Shown in pieces: positions 11,979 through 24,754 of a stretch of 64,000 nt of DNA. Made by a program: the position numbers and the translations under genes. Source of the stretch: Venturia oleaginea (Eukaryota; Ascomycota; Dothideomycetes; Venturiales; Venturiaceae); contig JABMLP010000007.1 of NCBI GenBank assembly GCA_013176395.1, positions 1,178,001 through 1,242,000 on the forward strand, written 5' to 3'. The notes under the pieces are model-generated. The model did not search any database. It was not told where the DNA came from and was given only the letters and a program-made list of their open reading frames with translations. Positions within the stretch are counted from its first letter, which is position 1; each line of letters opens with the position of its first letter.

Positions 11979-14418
11979 TCAACCAAGACCTGCCTTCGAG
12001 TTCTTGACGACGTGAGGGATGGGCTGCAGAATACCCTTATTGTCGACTGCACCAAGAGCATCTCCTTGCGCCCAACCCAGTTTCATCAACATGGCATGAC
12101 CCCGATTTCCAGCACCAAGCTCAGGTGCAGCGGCACCTACAACGTCTCCGTCCCTGTATTTGGTTCCAGGAGCATTTGTACCGCCACCGGCACTTCGGCG
12201 GAACCCTCTCGAACCGGGTGTCTTGCTACGAGCCTGAGCATCCAGACGAGGGAAGTAGCCTGCGTTCATCTGCTTGGTAAGGGAATAGAACACCGATGGA
12301 TCCCACTTTTGAGTTCGTGTGGTCTTGATTAGGAGGGTGAATCGATTCTGTTTTGTGCCCTTGGACTTGGAATTCATTTGGAAGGCCGATGCTAGTTCGT
12401 GTATCATCTTGCGTCGAATTTTGTCCATAGGTGGCAATGCCTGCTCCTGGGCGTCAGACTCTAGGAAGTTGCTGAATACCTCCATCAAGTCTCCAACGCT
12501 CATACCTTCTTGGTAGATATCGGAAAGGTTTGCCTTGCCCTTTCTCTTCTTTCCCAAGAGTCCCTGTAGCCTCAGTATTTCTCGCTCTGCCTTCCGAGCT
12601 CGCTTCTTCTCGCGGTCATTTTGCCACAACTCCAATGTCTCTTGAAGATCGGAATCAGAGAGATCGGCCGACAGCTGGGCCCTCTTACCCTTGTTCTTTG
12701 TGCGCAGAGAAGGGCGGTTGAAGTCCATGATGTCGAATCCGCCGTAAGGATCCTGCTCCAAAACGTCGGCCATTAGACTGGCTGAAGGAAACGATCCGCT
12801 GATACGACGTGCCTTCTTGGCCGAGTTTTTGGTGTAGATCTTGGCCTCTTTTTGGATATTGAACGGGTTGATCGCCTCATCATCAAGAAGGACCAATTCC
12901 TCAGCGTCAATGCCCAATTCCTCTTGTTTGGCAAGTAGACGAGCCAAGACCTCGTCGTCAATACCATCTTGGAACCTCTGCTCCAGATCGGCGTTATCCA
13001 GGATGCTATCGTCGTCTTCATCAATATCGTCATCATCATCATCCCCCTCCTCGTCTTCTTCTTCTTCTTCGCTCGAGTCAATCTCATTATCGGAGCCGTT
13101 CAGCATTGGAGCCTTTCCCTTGCTTAGGTTGACGCGATTGCCTTCCTCATCTTCGCTAGTGTCTTTGTCCTCCAAACCGGAAGCCTCTACCATACCGGAC
13201 TTGAAAGTCGTATTGATTGAGCTGTTGGCCATCTGAACGTCCAACTCTCGGTATTCCAAGAAGGCGGCATTTTGAGAGGAAGCGTCCTGAGCCCGCATGT
13301 TTTCGATGTAGTCCCGCATGATCTGCTCTTCTTCATCCTCCTCTTCGCTAGACTCTTCGTTTCCTGGCAACACGTAGGCCCGTGTGGGAGGATCTGCTGT
13401 AACCTTTGGCTTCAACCGCGGGACTGTCCATCCTATTCCTGGTTTGGAGCGGTGTACCCACTCCACAGAGGTATCGTCCCATGAGGGCCTCGAGTCTGTG
13501 GTCACAGCATCACTGGCTGGTCTCGAGAGACCTCGTGCAGCCACGGCATTGTTCGAAGGCCTGGAGGATCGTGAGGATTGCGTAGTACTTGCGGGCTGAA
13601 GGTGGCGTGCCAAAGGTCTAGAAGCTTCAACACGAACAGGATCTTCTACGGTTCGAGCAGGAATGTACGGTGCAGGTGCTTGATTTGTGGGGCTGTTGAT
13701 CACATTAGCATGCCGAACTTTCTTACGCGGCTGCCAACTATCAAATGCCAGGAAACTTCAAGCATTGATATGAGTTCTAGCAACTTACACTTGACGGGGA
13801 GCTGATGGTGCTATACTGGTCGCCTGCGGACGTCGTCCAGCAAATATTACTTCTTCTTCGCTGGACGCTGAACCAGTCGGCGATGGCGAGCGAACTACAG
13901 GTGGTGGTCGCTGCTTGAATACTGGCTTTTGGCCCTGAGTGTCGACAACGAACAGGCCATCACTCGCGACTGGGTCCGGCTTCTGAAAAACGCGTGACGA
14001 TGCCTGGGGGATGGACGCAGCTGCGTTTCCGGACAGGCCACTCAATCGCTCCATGTCTGCCTCTGCTCCACGGTTAATGACTTGGCCATCCTGGATATCA
14101 TTACCTTCCTCGGTGGGAATGTGTAGCCCTCCAGTGACGAAGTTTACCTTGGTGTATCGTAGTTTCGTCTCGGGAGTCCAGTCGGTGCGCCGGTGCCCGG
14201 TGCTGCGAGCTTCTTCAAGGAGCGAGAAAAGCGGTGAGTCTGTTCAACGAAGGCATAAGTCAGTCACTGTTTGAACGGATTCTCTGACTAGATGAGTATG
14301 TACCCTGTACGGTGAAGTGATCGCGGAAGTTTGTCGATTGACGAGAGGAACCTGTGGGTTTGCGGAACGTATTTGGTTTGCCTCTGGAACCAAATCCGGC
14401 CTTCTTCTTGCGCGTCAT
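11979..14418 (-). CDS. SQS1: G-patch and R3H protein SQS1
   Basis: Nuclear RNA-processing cofactor; in yeast Sqs1/Pfa1 activates the DEAH helicase Prp43 in splicing and ribosome biogenesis. Exons 14418-14304, 14239-13789 and 13692-11979 give 759 residues. The N-terminus MTRKKKAGFGSRGK is typical. A long middle part has acidic runs (for example SSEEEEEDEEGDDDD at about 12970-13090), a coiled basic segment (NDREKKRARKAEREIL), an R3H-like RRKMIHELASAFQMNSKSKG, and a C-terminal G-patch: GNRGHAMLMKLGWAQGDALG ending in NSKAGLG. Length and domain order match the family. A 371-bp inverted-repeat element lies about 85 bp upstream of the start codon. Confidence 0.92.
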
Positions 14419-14502
14419 CCGCGATTGGTATTTGACGTTGTTGTTGTTGTTGATGGCAAGCCAGTCACAAACATGGATGCGTCATTTCCAAGATGCAGGG
14501 AC

Positions 14503-14873
14503 GACGTGTTCGTGAACTCGATTTCAATGCAGCCAGCAGAATCTTGGCAGAACCTTTTCCAGCCAGATGTATTGAATAGAATACAGACGTGATCGCGATT
14601 TAAATGTGCTCTTAGATCCCACCTTCATTCTTAGCGGGTGGACCTTAGACGGAGTGGGTTTTAGAGAGCTGTTTCGTCATGAGGTTTTCTACGATGAAGA
14701 ATCCTCTCCTCGAATTAGTTAGAATACTTAACGCCGATGCTCAATGCATTTGGTTTTAAATGATTGTAAATATCCTGCTGTGTGAGTTTACAATACGAAC
14801 TCGTCCCTGTATCCGACCATTTCAGCCAAAAACCCTCTGCTAATTGCATTGATATCGAGTTCACGAACACGTC
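14503..14873. mobile_element. Candidate MITE-like element with 37-bp terminal inverted repeats
   Basis: The left arm 14503-14539 and the right arm 14837-14873 are inverted copies of each other: 33 of 37 positions match, and the outer 20 bp (GACGTGTTCGTGAACTCGAT) match perfectly. The 297-bp interior encodes no protein. Size and structure fit a miniature inverted-repeat transposable element. I see no clean target-site duplication; CAGG occurs near both ends but not symmetrically. Three of four mismatches are transitions. It could alternatively be a chance or functional inverted repeat. Confidence 0.5.
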
Positions 14874-15225
14874 CCAGGAACGACTGCTGCAAAACAGTCA
14901 ATTACGATTCTCATCGCTCTTATGCCTGCCACGAAGAGATGCACCCTCCAACGAAGGAATCGAGGCCTCTAACGGACGAATCTGCCATATCTGTGAGGTT
15001 GCACGGGATCTACAACGAAGCCGATTCGGGAACCAGTACAGACAATATTGTTCGGGATGCGATTCCGAGATTGAGCCTAAAGACGGGGGGTTGTGTGATT
15101 TTTGTATCAATTATAAGCAAGTTCCAGCTAAATTGAAGTCGAAGAAGGAGACAAAGTGCGCGAGGATATTTCAGATTCTCTATCGTAATATCGGAAACAA
15201 GTCATGGGTATTACAGCAATCCTAG
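14782..15225 (+). other. Cysteine-rich open frame without ATG
   Basis: The open frame has paired cysteines (ICHICEV, YCSGCDS, CDFCINY) that resemble zinc-ribbon knuckles, ending near a basic AKLKSKKE segment. It has no internal methionine and begins inside the inverted-repeat element, so it could be an exon of an unresolved gene, a relic, or chance. Not recognised. Confidence 0.2.
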
Positions 15226-16117
15226 TCGGCCACGGAGGTACAGCATTACGAGAAAATAGATATCCTGCGCTTCCGTATTCAATGGTATGTTCGGCACGCG
15301 AATGATTACCTCAAAATAGTCCCTCCTTCTTGAAGTTGCCAGAAATTTATCGATATCGATCTTGAGTTGGACATGTCATACTGCCTTCAGTATTGGAATG
15401 GACGGGCATAAAACCTGTCAGACTCGGATCGTTGCAAATCATTCGAGTCGATTTCTTTAGATCATGGCTATATAGTCGGTATCTACACCCCAGCCAACTG
15501 TATTGAGAAGATTTATATAGTCTATCATATATATTGATGGTTGCACGTCGTGTCACTCTCTATTGAGATCTAGATATAGATCGCATCTTGAAATACCGAT
15601 CTTATCCCTTGGTCGATATCTCATCATGGCCGTCGTCGTTTTGATCCGGGCGCGTAAAAATAACGGAACATGTCATCAGCAATACGGAAGTGGGGCCATT
15701 CCCCGCGCCAGGAAGCGATAAGAGAACGGCTCTAGTCGTTTGGAAAAGGCACGGAGGAACAAGCTGCTGGGAGAGTTTGTGACGCTCTTGAAGAAAAGAA
15801 GACAATGCAATACTGTTCAAGACACAGTTTCCGTAAAGATTGTATTTGATAGTTGACAAGCAGTTCTACATACGGATTACCCTTCAGCCACCATCTCCTA
15901 GCCCGCATATCATCTGAGCTGCGTGCCAGTGGAACTCAAATTCAAACTGTATAGCTCAACCAACAGCTCACAGCTACGCCAAACAACAATTTCCACCATC
16001 CTCAAAGCCTTCTTGTTACCGTCCCAATAAGCCCATGTCGGAGCCGTTATCTGTGACGGAAACCTTTCATTCCTATAGCTTCCACCTCCGACTAACCCAC
16101 CGTCCCTGAAGCCTGCC

Positions 16118-17602
16118 ATGACGAACGCCGATGAAATAGCCCGCTATGGGAAACGCTTCGTGCGGTACTTCTATGACCCTATGCCACGCAACGACGACAC
16201 TTCTGGCGCTCCGATATGGTGCTTAGGCAAACGCTACGAAAGCCAGCCTCAACAACTCCTCACGCCCTCAGTACACGACTCTCCTTCACTACCTGCCAGC
16301 TCTACCCCGAAAGACTCGGACAGCATCTCCGAGCACGATAGCCGTATTGGAGATACAGTACATGTGCGGAACGAAGCAGGTGCCGAAGCTCCCAATGCAG
16401 AGGCTCTCAAAGACAATGACGATGGAGGATGGCCAGCTCCATTCCTCGACGACTTCGAGTCGAGGATATGGCTCACGTATCGGTCAAACTTTGCACCAAT
16501 AGCCCGGGCACAGGATTCCAAAGCTACTGCTGCTATGAGCTTTGCTGTACGACTGAGAACACTTGCGCAGCTGGAAGGTTTCACATCGGACACTGGTTGG
16601 GGCTGCATGATACGATCAGGACAAAGCCTACTCGCCAACACGCTATTAGAAATCCGGCTCGGAAGAGGTATGATGGTCAGAACATGCTCGAGCAGGAGAT
16701 CATGCTGATAAAGCCACAGATTGGAGAATAGGCGAGAAGGTAGAAGAGGAGCGTAAGCTCTTGTCCTTGTTCGCAGACGATCCAAAAGCACCATTTTCTG
16801 TACATCGATTCGTTGAGCATGGAGCTTCAGCTTGCGGAAAGCACCCAGGAGAATGGTTTGGTCCTTCGGCAACAGCACGATGTATACAGTATGGCTTCTT
16901 CTTTCCTGCCTAGCACTCTTAATATTGATAATCTCTTAGGGCACTCACGAACAAGCACAAGGACTCCGGCCTTAGTGTATACATCAACGCAGATGGCCCA
17001 GATGTCTACCAAGACAAAGTCTACCAAATCGCTACAGCAAAGACCGGCAGCTTCGATCCAACTCTCATCCTCGTAGGAATCAGGCTCGGCATCGACAGAA
17101 TCACCCCAGCTTACCGGGAAGCACTCAAAGCATCTCTCCAAATGTCCCAGTCTGTAGGCATAGCAGGGTACGTATATCCTTCTTTTTCGCACGATCCAAA
17201 CTAATAGTAACCAGCGGCCGCCCATCCTCCTCCCACTACTTCGTCGGCATCCAAAACGACACATTCTTCTACCTTGACCCCCACCAAACTCGCACCGCCC
17301 TACCCCTCCACTCAGATCCCACAGCCTACACGGCCGAAGAAGTCTCAACATGTCACACTCGCCGCATAAGACGTATAGACATCAAAGAGATGGATCCGAG
17401 CATGCTCCTAGGTTTTCTAATTAAAGACGAGGAAGACTGGAAGCGATGGAAGGAAGACATCAAGGCCCCATCCGGAGGCAAGACAATCGTACATGTCGCG
17501 GACAAGGAACCAGTTGCTATGGGGAGGGGCATGTCGAATGAACGAGACGGAGCTATTGACGAGGTAGAGACGTTTGATACTGAGGATGACGATATGCAAT
17601 GA
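16118..17602 (+). CDS. ATG4: Autophagy cysteine protease ATG4
   Basis: Processes the C-terminus of Atg8 and removes lipidated Atg8 from membranes during autophagy. Exons 16118-16667, 16720-16888, 16940-17167 and 17215-17602 give 444 residues. The catalytic cysteine is in [14 protein letters not shown] (Cys163), and the Asp/His pair is in FYLDPHQ (Asp337, His339). Other family blocks are [19 protein letters not shown] and [13 protein letters not shown] variable Ser-rich insert follows residue 45. The acidic C-terminal tail (DTEDDD) is common in fungal Atg4. All catalytic residues are present and every intron is a canonical short one. Confidence 0.96.
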
Positions 17603-18545
17603 TGTTGATATGATTTTGGAAGGGCTGGTTATGTATGGCATTTGGCGCGGGAAGGTGCATTTGATAGATAATTCCCTGGGCTCTTCTTGTTGAAACTCCA
17701 AATGCGATTGCTATACTCACATATGAGACTGCCTCCCTCCGTGTTTGCAACGCTCTTCCCTCCCTTCTTGTCCGGATAGGCTCATTGCGTGCATATACGA
17801 GGTCGCAATTGCATACGCAGGTCTCGGGCAGTTGCTGGGGAATGCAAGTCTTTACGACTTACCACCTTGACGCGCAAACAAGCATAAGGTCGGAGAGTTT
17901 GTTATATTCCAAGCGCTTCGAATGAAGCAACCTGATTGAGACTAGGCATGTAGATGGTAGCTGACTTCCAGGAGATTTGATCAAACCAAACTTGAGCGCG
18001 GAGTCTATGGACTAGATTGAAGTGCTCAAGTGAAGGCCTTTTCAGATGCTTCTGAAGCAAATCGAGCGCGAATTCTCTCCAAATAAATCGGAAGGCTCGT
18101 CGAATCGTGGTGTTACGTTCCGAAGGTGCGGGATAGGCTGGAAGCCGCATGTGAGCTTGGACAAGCGCGTAAGTAACGCGTCGAGGGAGAAATTAAAACA
18201 ACAAGATCAACATCAACATCACGATGCAAGGAGCAAAAGAGACACAAGACAAGGTGGTAGTCCAGAGCAAGTCTGGAACCGGATATTGAAGTGCTTGAAG
18301 CAATGTCAATTCATGCCTTGTCGGAATCTGTATGATACAACCATCTTCCCCAGACCCCGTTCATATAACCGTGGAGACATATAACGGCTTCTGAAGATGT
18401 CGCAAAGATGTTAGCCATCCCGTATCCACATTAACAAACCCAAAACACCGTGTGAACCATTCCCATGATATAAGGCCCAACAAAACCACATCATCGCCGA
18501 GACCGAGCGACCAACCAAAGAAAACAGACATTGAAATTGTACCCT
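17603..18545. other. Convergent spacer
   Basis: Downstream of both ATG4 and H2B. A minus-strand 82-residue frame (18150-17902, ATG start) has no recognisable domain. Otherwise nothing is seen; much of it is probably 3' UTR. Confidence 0.4.
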
Positions 18546-19083
<538 letters not shown>

Positions 19084-19479
19084 TGAAGCGGTTTGGTTTT
19101 TTGGTTGAAGGGAAGAGTTGAGGGTGGGTTGGCAGTGTGTGATGTTGATGGAAGTGGATGAGTGGGTTGATTGTTGAAGCTGCGATGGGATTGGAGATGG
19201 AGAGTGGGCGCGAGGGTTCTTATACCAAAAGGCGGGAGCACATCTGAGCATGTCCGTGCGTATGCTGAGTCTCGACATCAACACGTTAGCGTGATGCCAA
19301 GGCCCAAAACTGAGCATCCATCAAGCCTCCCATCCTCATAAATACCCTCGCCCGCACCCTCGGTCGACACTTCATCCATCAACTCTTCTACATCAACCGC
19401 CTCAAATCATCTCCGTCATCTCACCACACTCACCCACTCTTCTCATTTAACCAGACAAATCCCACAAATCACATTCAAA
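19084..19479. promoter_or_regulatory. Bidirectional H2B-H2A promoter
   Basis: The 396 bp between the H2B and H2A start codons. TATA-like sequences occur on both sides: TCATAAATAC at about 19336-19345, read toward H2A, and a minus-strand GGTATAA at about 19219-19226, read toward H2B. Coordinated cell-cycle control is known for this gene arrangement; specific regulator sites were not identified. Confidence 0.6.
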
Positions 19480-20135
<656 letters not shown>

Positions 20136-22004
20136 GCGATTTGTTTTGGGTCTTGATGTCATTTGCTTTTACTGGCGTCTCTTCGGTTGTGTGATCATGA
20201 GATAATGGGGTCTCGGTTTGGGTTATGGGTCACAACGGACGCGGGCACATTGATACCGCTTTGAATTGTTGTACATATGTCCATGGACATGGATGGAATT
20301 TTATGAGCTTACTACTTGATCATCCTCGTCTCTTGCATTGTGACCTCGATCGCCTTTTATTTCTTTTGGCTTTTGTCTCTGGATTCCGTTGGCTTTCTGA
20401 TTTGTCTTTTACGTCGTTTCTTTTCTTGGGTTTGCTAATCATGCAAGTCTGCTCACTCAACGATTATCTGTCTCATTTGCAATACTATTTATGTTCGACA
20501 GTTGCGTCGTTCCAACCAGTGCGACTTTCCATTTGCAATCATACGAGCGTTTGATTTCTATCACATTGCTGGGTTATAGGATGCGGACGGTATCTCGACA
20601 TGGTTTATATTGAATTAGAATTGCTATCCAAGGCTGTCTTTCAGCCTGGATGCCAGATTGTACGACTTCAATTCCCCGAATGTGCTCCAACTTCCTCGAT
20701 ACGATGTGCGCTCTAGACTTCATCTTTTATGATTCTTTCTCCCTGTATTTCTTTCGGTTGATTGTATCGGTGACTTCGATGGATGAAGATGCTGGGCGCG
20801 GGCGGTCAGCCTGGACTCTTGAGGTAGCAATAATGTGATTGATAATCTTACTTTTCTGCCTTTCCTCGTGAGATAATGCTTGTTTCCTTTTATTTCCGAT
20901 CCTTCCTGATGAAAGTGTCATCTTTCGTGTGTCGACATTCACGCATTGGGGTCTCTTCTCGTGGTGCCTTCGGGCAGCTCTCAAGCGCTAGTTTATGCTC
21001 GAGGACTTTCAAATATACGATAATGCGTATATTCACTCTCGACATCGGTGTCATGAGCACATGCTACCCTGCTCTCCGTGTTGGTAATTCTTTTCGACGA
21101 CCTTGAGTTGTTCGGGAAGTTGGTTTTATTTCTGTGGTTTTTATCAAACTTGTCAAATAAATATTCATTTTCACCAACCAATGGATAAATCAACGGCGAC
21201 AACCCTATTTTTCGAATAAAAACTGTATCAAAGTATATAAAATCCATCGAAGAGCCGTATGAATGAGTTAGAATTATTGATTTATTGTTGTTGCGAAACT
21301 TCTACCCACAGTGAAGTTTTAGGCAAGTTTGACTAGGAGCTCCAACGTGATATCAGGACGCTTGGAAGCACAACAGCAGATCGCCTGGGTCCAGAAGTCC
21401 GGGGAGACCAAAGAAAGCACCAAGAGCATCAGATTCATGTCCAATATATTCGACCCATTATGGACGAATCTGCTCCCTCACGACGGTGCCATCATCATTC
21501 CTCCTACCTACCTTAAAAACCACCAGACCAGCTATCCAATAGCACGCAACCTGAAATTATCCGTCTTGCCCTGCGCGTATCAGCGTTTTGGAAACCCAAC
21601 GAGGCGATACTCGCAACGGATATGATCACCCCACCTGCAATCGGAGACAAGATAAAGAATCAACAATGATAAAAAGACTGGTAGCATCTACATCAGACTC
21701 AAGTGAAACGAGTAGATTCAAAGACTGACGAGCTATAGAATACCAATATATAAACTGAGAATTTGTATTTTCATACTTGATGTATTGCCCCAGCAATGTT
21801 CTCGGAAGGGCTGGAAACGAGCTTCGGGTCCATTTACGTTCTATCCAACACACATATAGACCAAACGAAACCCTTAGTTCAATAAAATCACTCCCCAGCT
21901 CACCAACGAGTGCATCGGAACATTATCACCGAATGACCTAGTCATCATCCAAAATGATCCAACACAGAAGTACCAAGATCGCAGGTTTAACGGATGACGT
22001 TCCC
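20136..22004. other. Long intergenic region downstream of H2A
   Basis: About 1.9 kb without a recognisable gene. The first part, T-rich on the plus strand, is probably H2A 3' UTR and spacer. Open frames here (for example 20225-20554 and 21329-21625) are low-complexity or lack any family resemblance. Confidence 0.45.
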
Positions 22005-22217
22005 TTACGCACCTTCATTACCACTACCACCACCACCACACAACCCCTGGTACGAAATTAACATCAAGGAGACGAGAAAAGGCATCACCGGACCTGGATT
22101 GTATTTGTCGTTCAAGCAGCTATAAGCGTCTATCTCCCAATCTTCAAACCCACCGCCTGTGCACACCCCAACCCACATTACCCATAACCAAAACAAGAGG
22201 AGAGTTTTCATAGGCAT
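22005..22217 (-). CDS. Possible small secreted or membrane peptide (70 residues)
   Basis: ATG-initiated frame beginning MPMKTLLLFWLWVMWVGVC, which looks like a signal peptide or membrane anchor, followed by an acidic-aromatic stretch, a second hydrophobic run (PFLVSLMLISYQ) and a Gly-rich end. It lies alone downstream of KGD2 on the same strand. There is no family resemblance. It could be a small effector-like peptide or chance. Confidence 0.25.
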   Translation of the reverse strand: MPMKTLLLFWLWVMWVGVCTGGGFEDWEIDAYSCLNDKYNPGPVMPFLVSLMLISYQGLCGGGGSGNEGA

Positions 22218-22327
22218 AAAACGTCAATTACTGGGTGTATACTTAGACAGGGTGTATACTTCGTAAAAACCGTAAAACCAGAACTAGCACAAGTATGGTA
22301 CATGGTAATTATCCACCCTTTTTACGC

Positions 22328-23848
22328 TCAAGCAAGAAGCATGCGTGCCGGATCTTGGATGTACTCCTTAACCTTCACCAAGAAAGTTGCTGCTTCTCTT
22401 CCATCAATGAGACGATGGTCATACGTAAGTGTCAGGTTCATCATGGGGCGGATTTCGATCTTGCCGTTGATCGGGACTGCGCGGTCGAAGATTGCGTGGA
22501 GACCGATGACGGCGGATTGAGGTGGGTTGATGATTGGCGTAGACATGAGGGAGCCGAAGACGCCGCCGTTGCTGATAGTGAAGGTTCCGCCAGCAAGGTC
22601 CTCAATGGTGAGCTTGTTGTCGCGAGCCTGAGGGGAAGAAATTAGCAGGATTCAACAAAGCCTTTTGGCATAAACGCCCCCGGCCGCTGAAACGGCGAAT
22701 TATCGCCTGTGTTACTCGGATCCAGATCGACGCTGATAAATTCCTCGCGATTCTCATTTGCCAACTTTTAAATTTTTACCGATGTTGATCTCAAGTTGAA
22801 GAACAGCTATATGCCAGGAAAGGGAACCTGTGCCTACCTTTTTACCCAACTCAGAGATACATTTCTCGATTTCGAGTATGTTCATCGATTCCACATTTCG
22901 TACGACTGGAGTAGTCAAACCTTTCGGTGTCGAGACGGCCACACTGATGTCGACGTAGTCATGGTACACGATTGTGTCGCCACCATTAGCACCCTCAATA
23001 CCGGCGTTGATGGATGGAAGCTCCTTCATAGTAAGCGCGCATGCGTGAGCGAAAGCGCCCATGAATCCAATTTTCACACCGGTCTTCTGCAAGTATTCAT
23101 CCTTGTACTTTTTGCGGAATGCCATCAGGGCAGACATATCAACTTCCTGGAAGGTGGAGAGGGAAGCAGCTGTGTTTTGGGCCTGCTTTAGACGTTCTGC
23201 GATTCTGAGGCGCATGCGGTTCATCTTGACTCTCGACTCGTCCCGATTCCATGGGAGCGGCATTCCCTTCTCATCTTTTTGTGGTGCTGACTTGTCTTGT
23301 TTGGGTTGCGGAGGAGTAGATTTCTTTTCCGGTGGAGGAGGAGGTTGCGATTTGGGTTCGGGTTTCGTCTCTTCCTTTGGTGCTGGCTTTGAAGCTTCCT
23401 TCTCCTGTCCACCATCTGATTGCGATGCGGTCTCTTGGTCCTTCGAGGCTGGTTGTTTTGGCTCGTCCTTGGCCTCTTTCGAAGCACCGCCTTCTGGAGC
23501 AGCACCGGCTTCGATGTTCACAAGATCCTGTCCAACTGTGACAGTATCTTCTTCACTGACCAGCCATTCCTTGATGGTTCCAGCTTCGGGCGCATTGACC
23601 GAGACATCGATTTTATCGGTCTCAATGGTTGCAATCTCTTCATCCTGTTCGACGTAGTCCCCAACCTGCTTCGAGAACTGTTTCAAGGTACCTTCAGTAA
23701 TGCTCTCAGCCATCTGAGGGACTTTGACGGTGGTGGAAGCAAGTCTCGTCCATCCTTGGTGAATGGGCTGGCGAAGGACATGCTGTCGTGCCCTCGAGGA
23801 GGAGAGGGCAGCTGCAGTGCGCAGCAGTGGGAGAAATCGAGGCAGCAT
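22328..23848 (-). CDS. KGD2: Dihydrolipoyl succinyltransferase, 2-oxoglutarate dehydrogenase E2
   Basis: Mitochondrial TCA-cycle enzyme that transfers succinyl from lipoamide to CoA within the 2-oxoglutarate dehydrogenase complex. Exons 23848-22838 and 22627-22328 give 436 residues. An N-terminal Arg-rich mitochondrial presequence is followed by the lipoyl domain [13 protein letters not shown] with ETDKIDV (lipoyl Lys79), a long Pro/Lys/Glu-rich linker (about residues 118-205) and the catalytic domain with the active-site motif YDHRLIDG (His408, Asp412). As in other Kgd2 proteins there is no obvious E3-binding domain. The 210-bp intron is long for this window and contains a copy of a short dispersed motif. 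Confidence 0.95.
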
Positions 23849-24241
23849 TGTTCGAGTTTAGGTTGTATCGGAGAGGATTGTCGAGTGGGCGCGGAAGCTG
23901 AGGAGAAGAAAGTGGAGCTTCCTTGTTTACTTGAACAAGTAACGAGGATGAGGAATGAATACAACCCAATTGGAGTGTAGTTGTGATTGTATACAGGATC
24001 GTCCAGCGTTATGTAGACATGGCCGGTTGACTCACTTGCAAGCGATATCTCTGCTGATAGTCATGGCTCGGTTTGGTATGAAGTTCTTCAAGTTACTCTC
24101 ATGTCACAGCGCCAAGAAGCCGTGATCACTAGAACTGATATGCCGCATTACCCTTGTGCCTTGTCCAATCCCGAACAACCAATCTACCCATAAAGCTCAC
24201 CACCCATACCAGACACTGCCTCTGGAGGCAATTGAGAAACC
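23849..24241. promoter_or_regulatory. Divergent spacer KGD2-NDUFB9
   Basis: 393 bp between two nuclear genes for mitochondrial proteins, presumably with both promoters. No specific site was identified. Confidence 0.35.
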
Positions 24242-24754
24242 ATGGCCCACCAAGCGAGAGTGCTGTTCGTTTACCACCCTCTCCGACATCTCTGACGAGC
24301 AAGATCCTAATGCTGCACAGCTCCCTCTACCGCAGAGCGCTCAAGCTCACCCTCGACTGGTCCGTACACCGGCACATATGGCGAGGCCAGGCCATGTACA
24401 TCCGCTCCCTCTTCGAAGCCCAAAAGAACGTCCGAGAACCGCGTCAACAGAAGGTACGCATGGCAGGGTACAGAGACAGATGGAATAGAGCTAACTGCTC
24501 CCACCAGGCATTAATTGAGGAGACGGAGGTTTTGTTGGAGAAATGGAAGCATCCCGATCCATACAGACCTCCCACAGCTCCCGGAGGTAAGATGGAATCT
24601 GGCAGCGAAACAGGACTTGTGTGCTGAATGAATCACAGGATCGAAGTATGAACGTTAACCTTCCAGCTCCAATTCTCGATCGTGAGTTACTACTCGCAAC
24701 AATCTGGCCAAACATCCACTAATCTGCGCAGCTCCTCCACCGATGCACTTGTAA
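24242..24754 (+). CDS. NDUFB9: Complex I subunit NDUFB9 (B22, LYR protein) with C-terminal frame break
   Basis: Accessory LYR-family subunit of mitochondrial NADH dehydrogenase. Exons 24242-24264, 24321-24453, 24508-24586 and 24639 onward encode MAHQARVLSLYRRALKLTLDW, where LYR is the family signature, then RGQAMYIRSLFEAQKNV, LEKWKHPDPYRPPTAPGG and SKYER. Immediately after SKYER the frame hits TAA at 24656-24658. One base further on, the typical fungal ending NLPAPILD plus a last exon (24732-24754, PPPMHL) is intact in the next frame. So there is one surplus T at about 24655-24656, or a noncanonical GTTAAC donor, or a real short truncation. Identity is secure; the C-terminus is not. Confidence 0.88.

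Larger units (their letters stand above)
14419..16117. other. Long intergenic region
   Basis: This 1.7-kb region separates the divergent SQS1 and ATG4 genes. It contains the inverted-repeat element at 14503-14873, a cysteine-rich open frame at 14782-15225 without an ATG, and one copy of a short dispersed motif near 15325-15372. The remainder (15400-16100) shows no coding features. Confidence 0.5.

Noticed and set aside
16249..16878. 209-residue minus-strand open frame
   Set aside because: It is fully antisense to the well-supported ATG4 exons 1-2 and has no domain.
23061..23657. 198-residue plus-strand open frame
   Set aside because: It is antisense to KGD2, whose lipoyl and catalytic domains are intact on the other strand.
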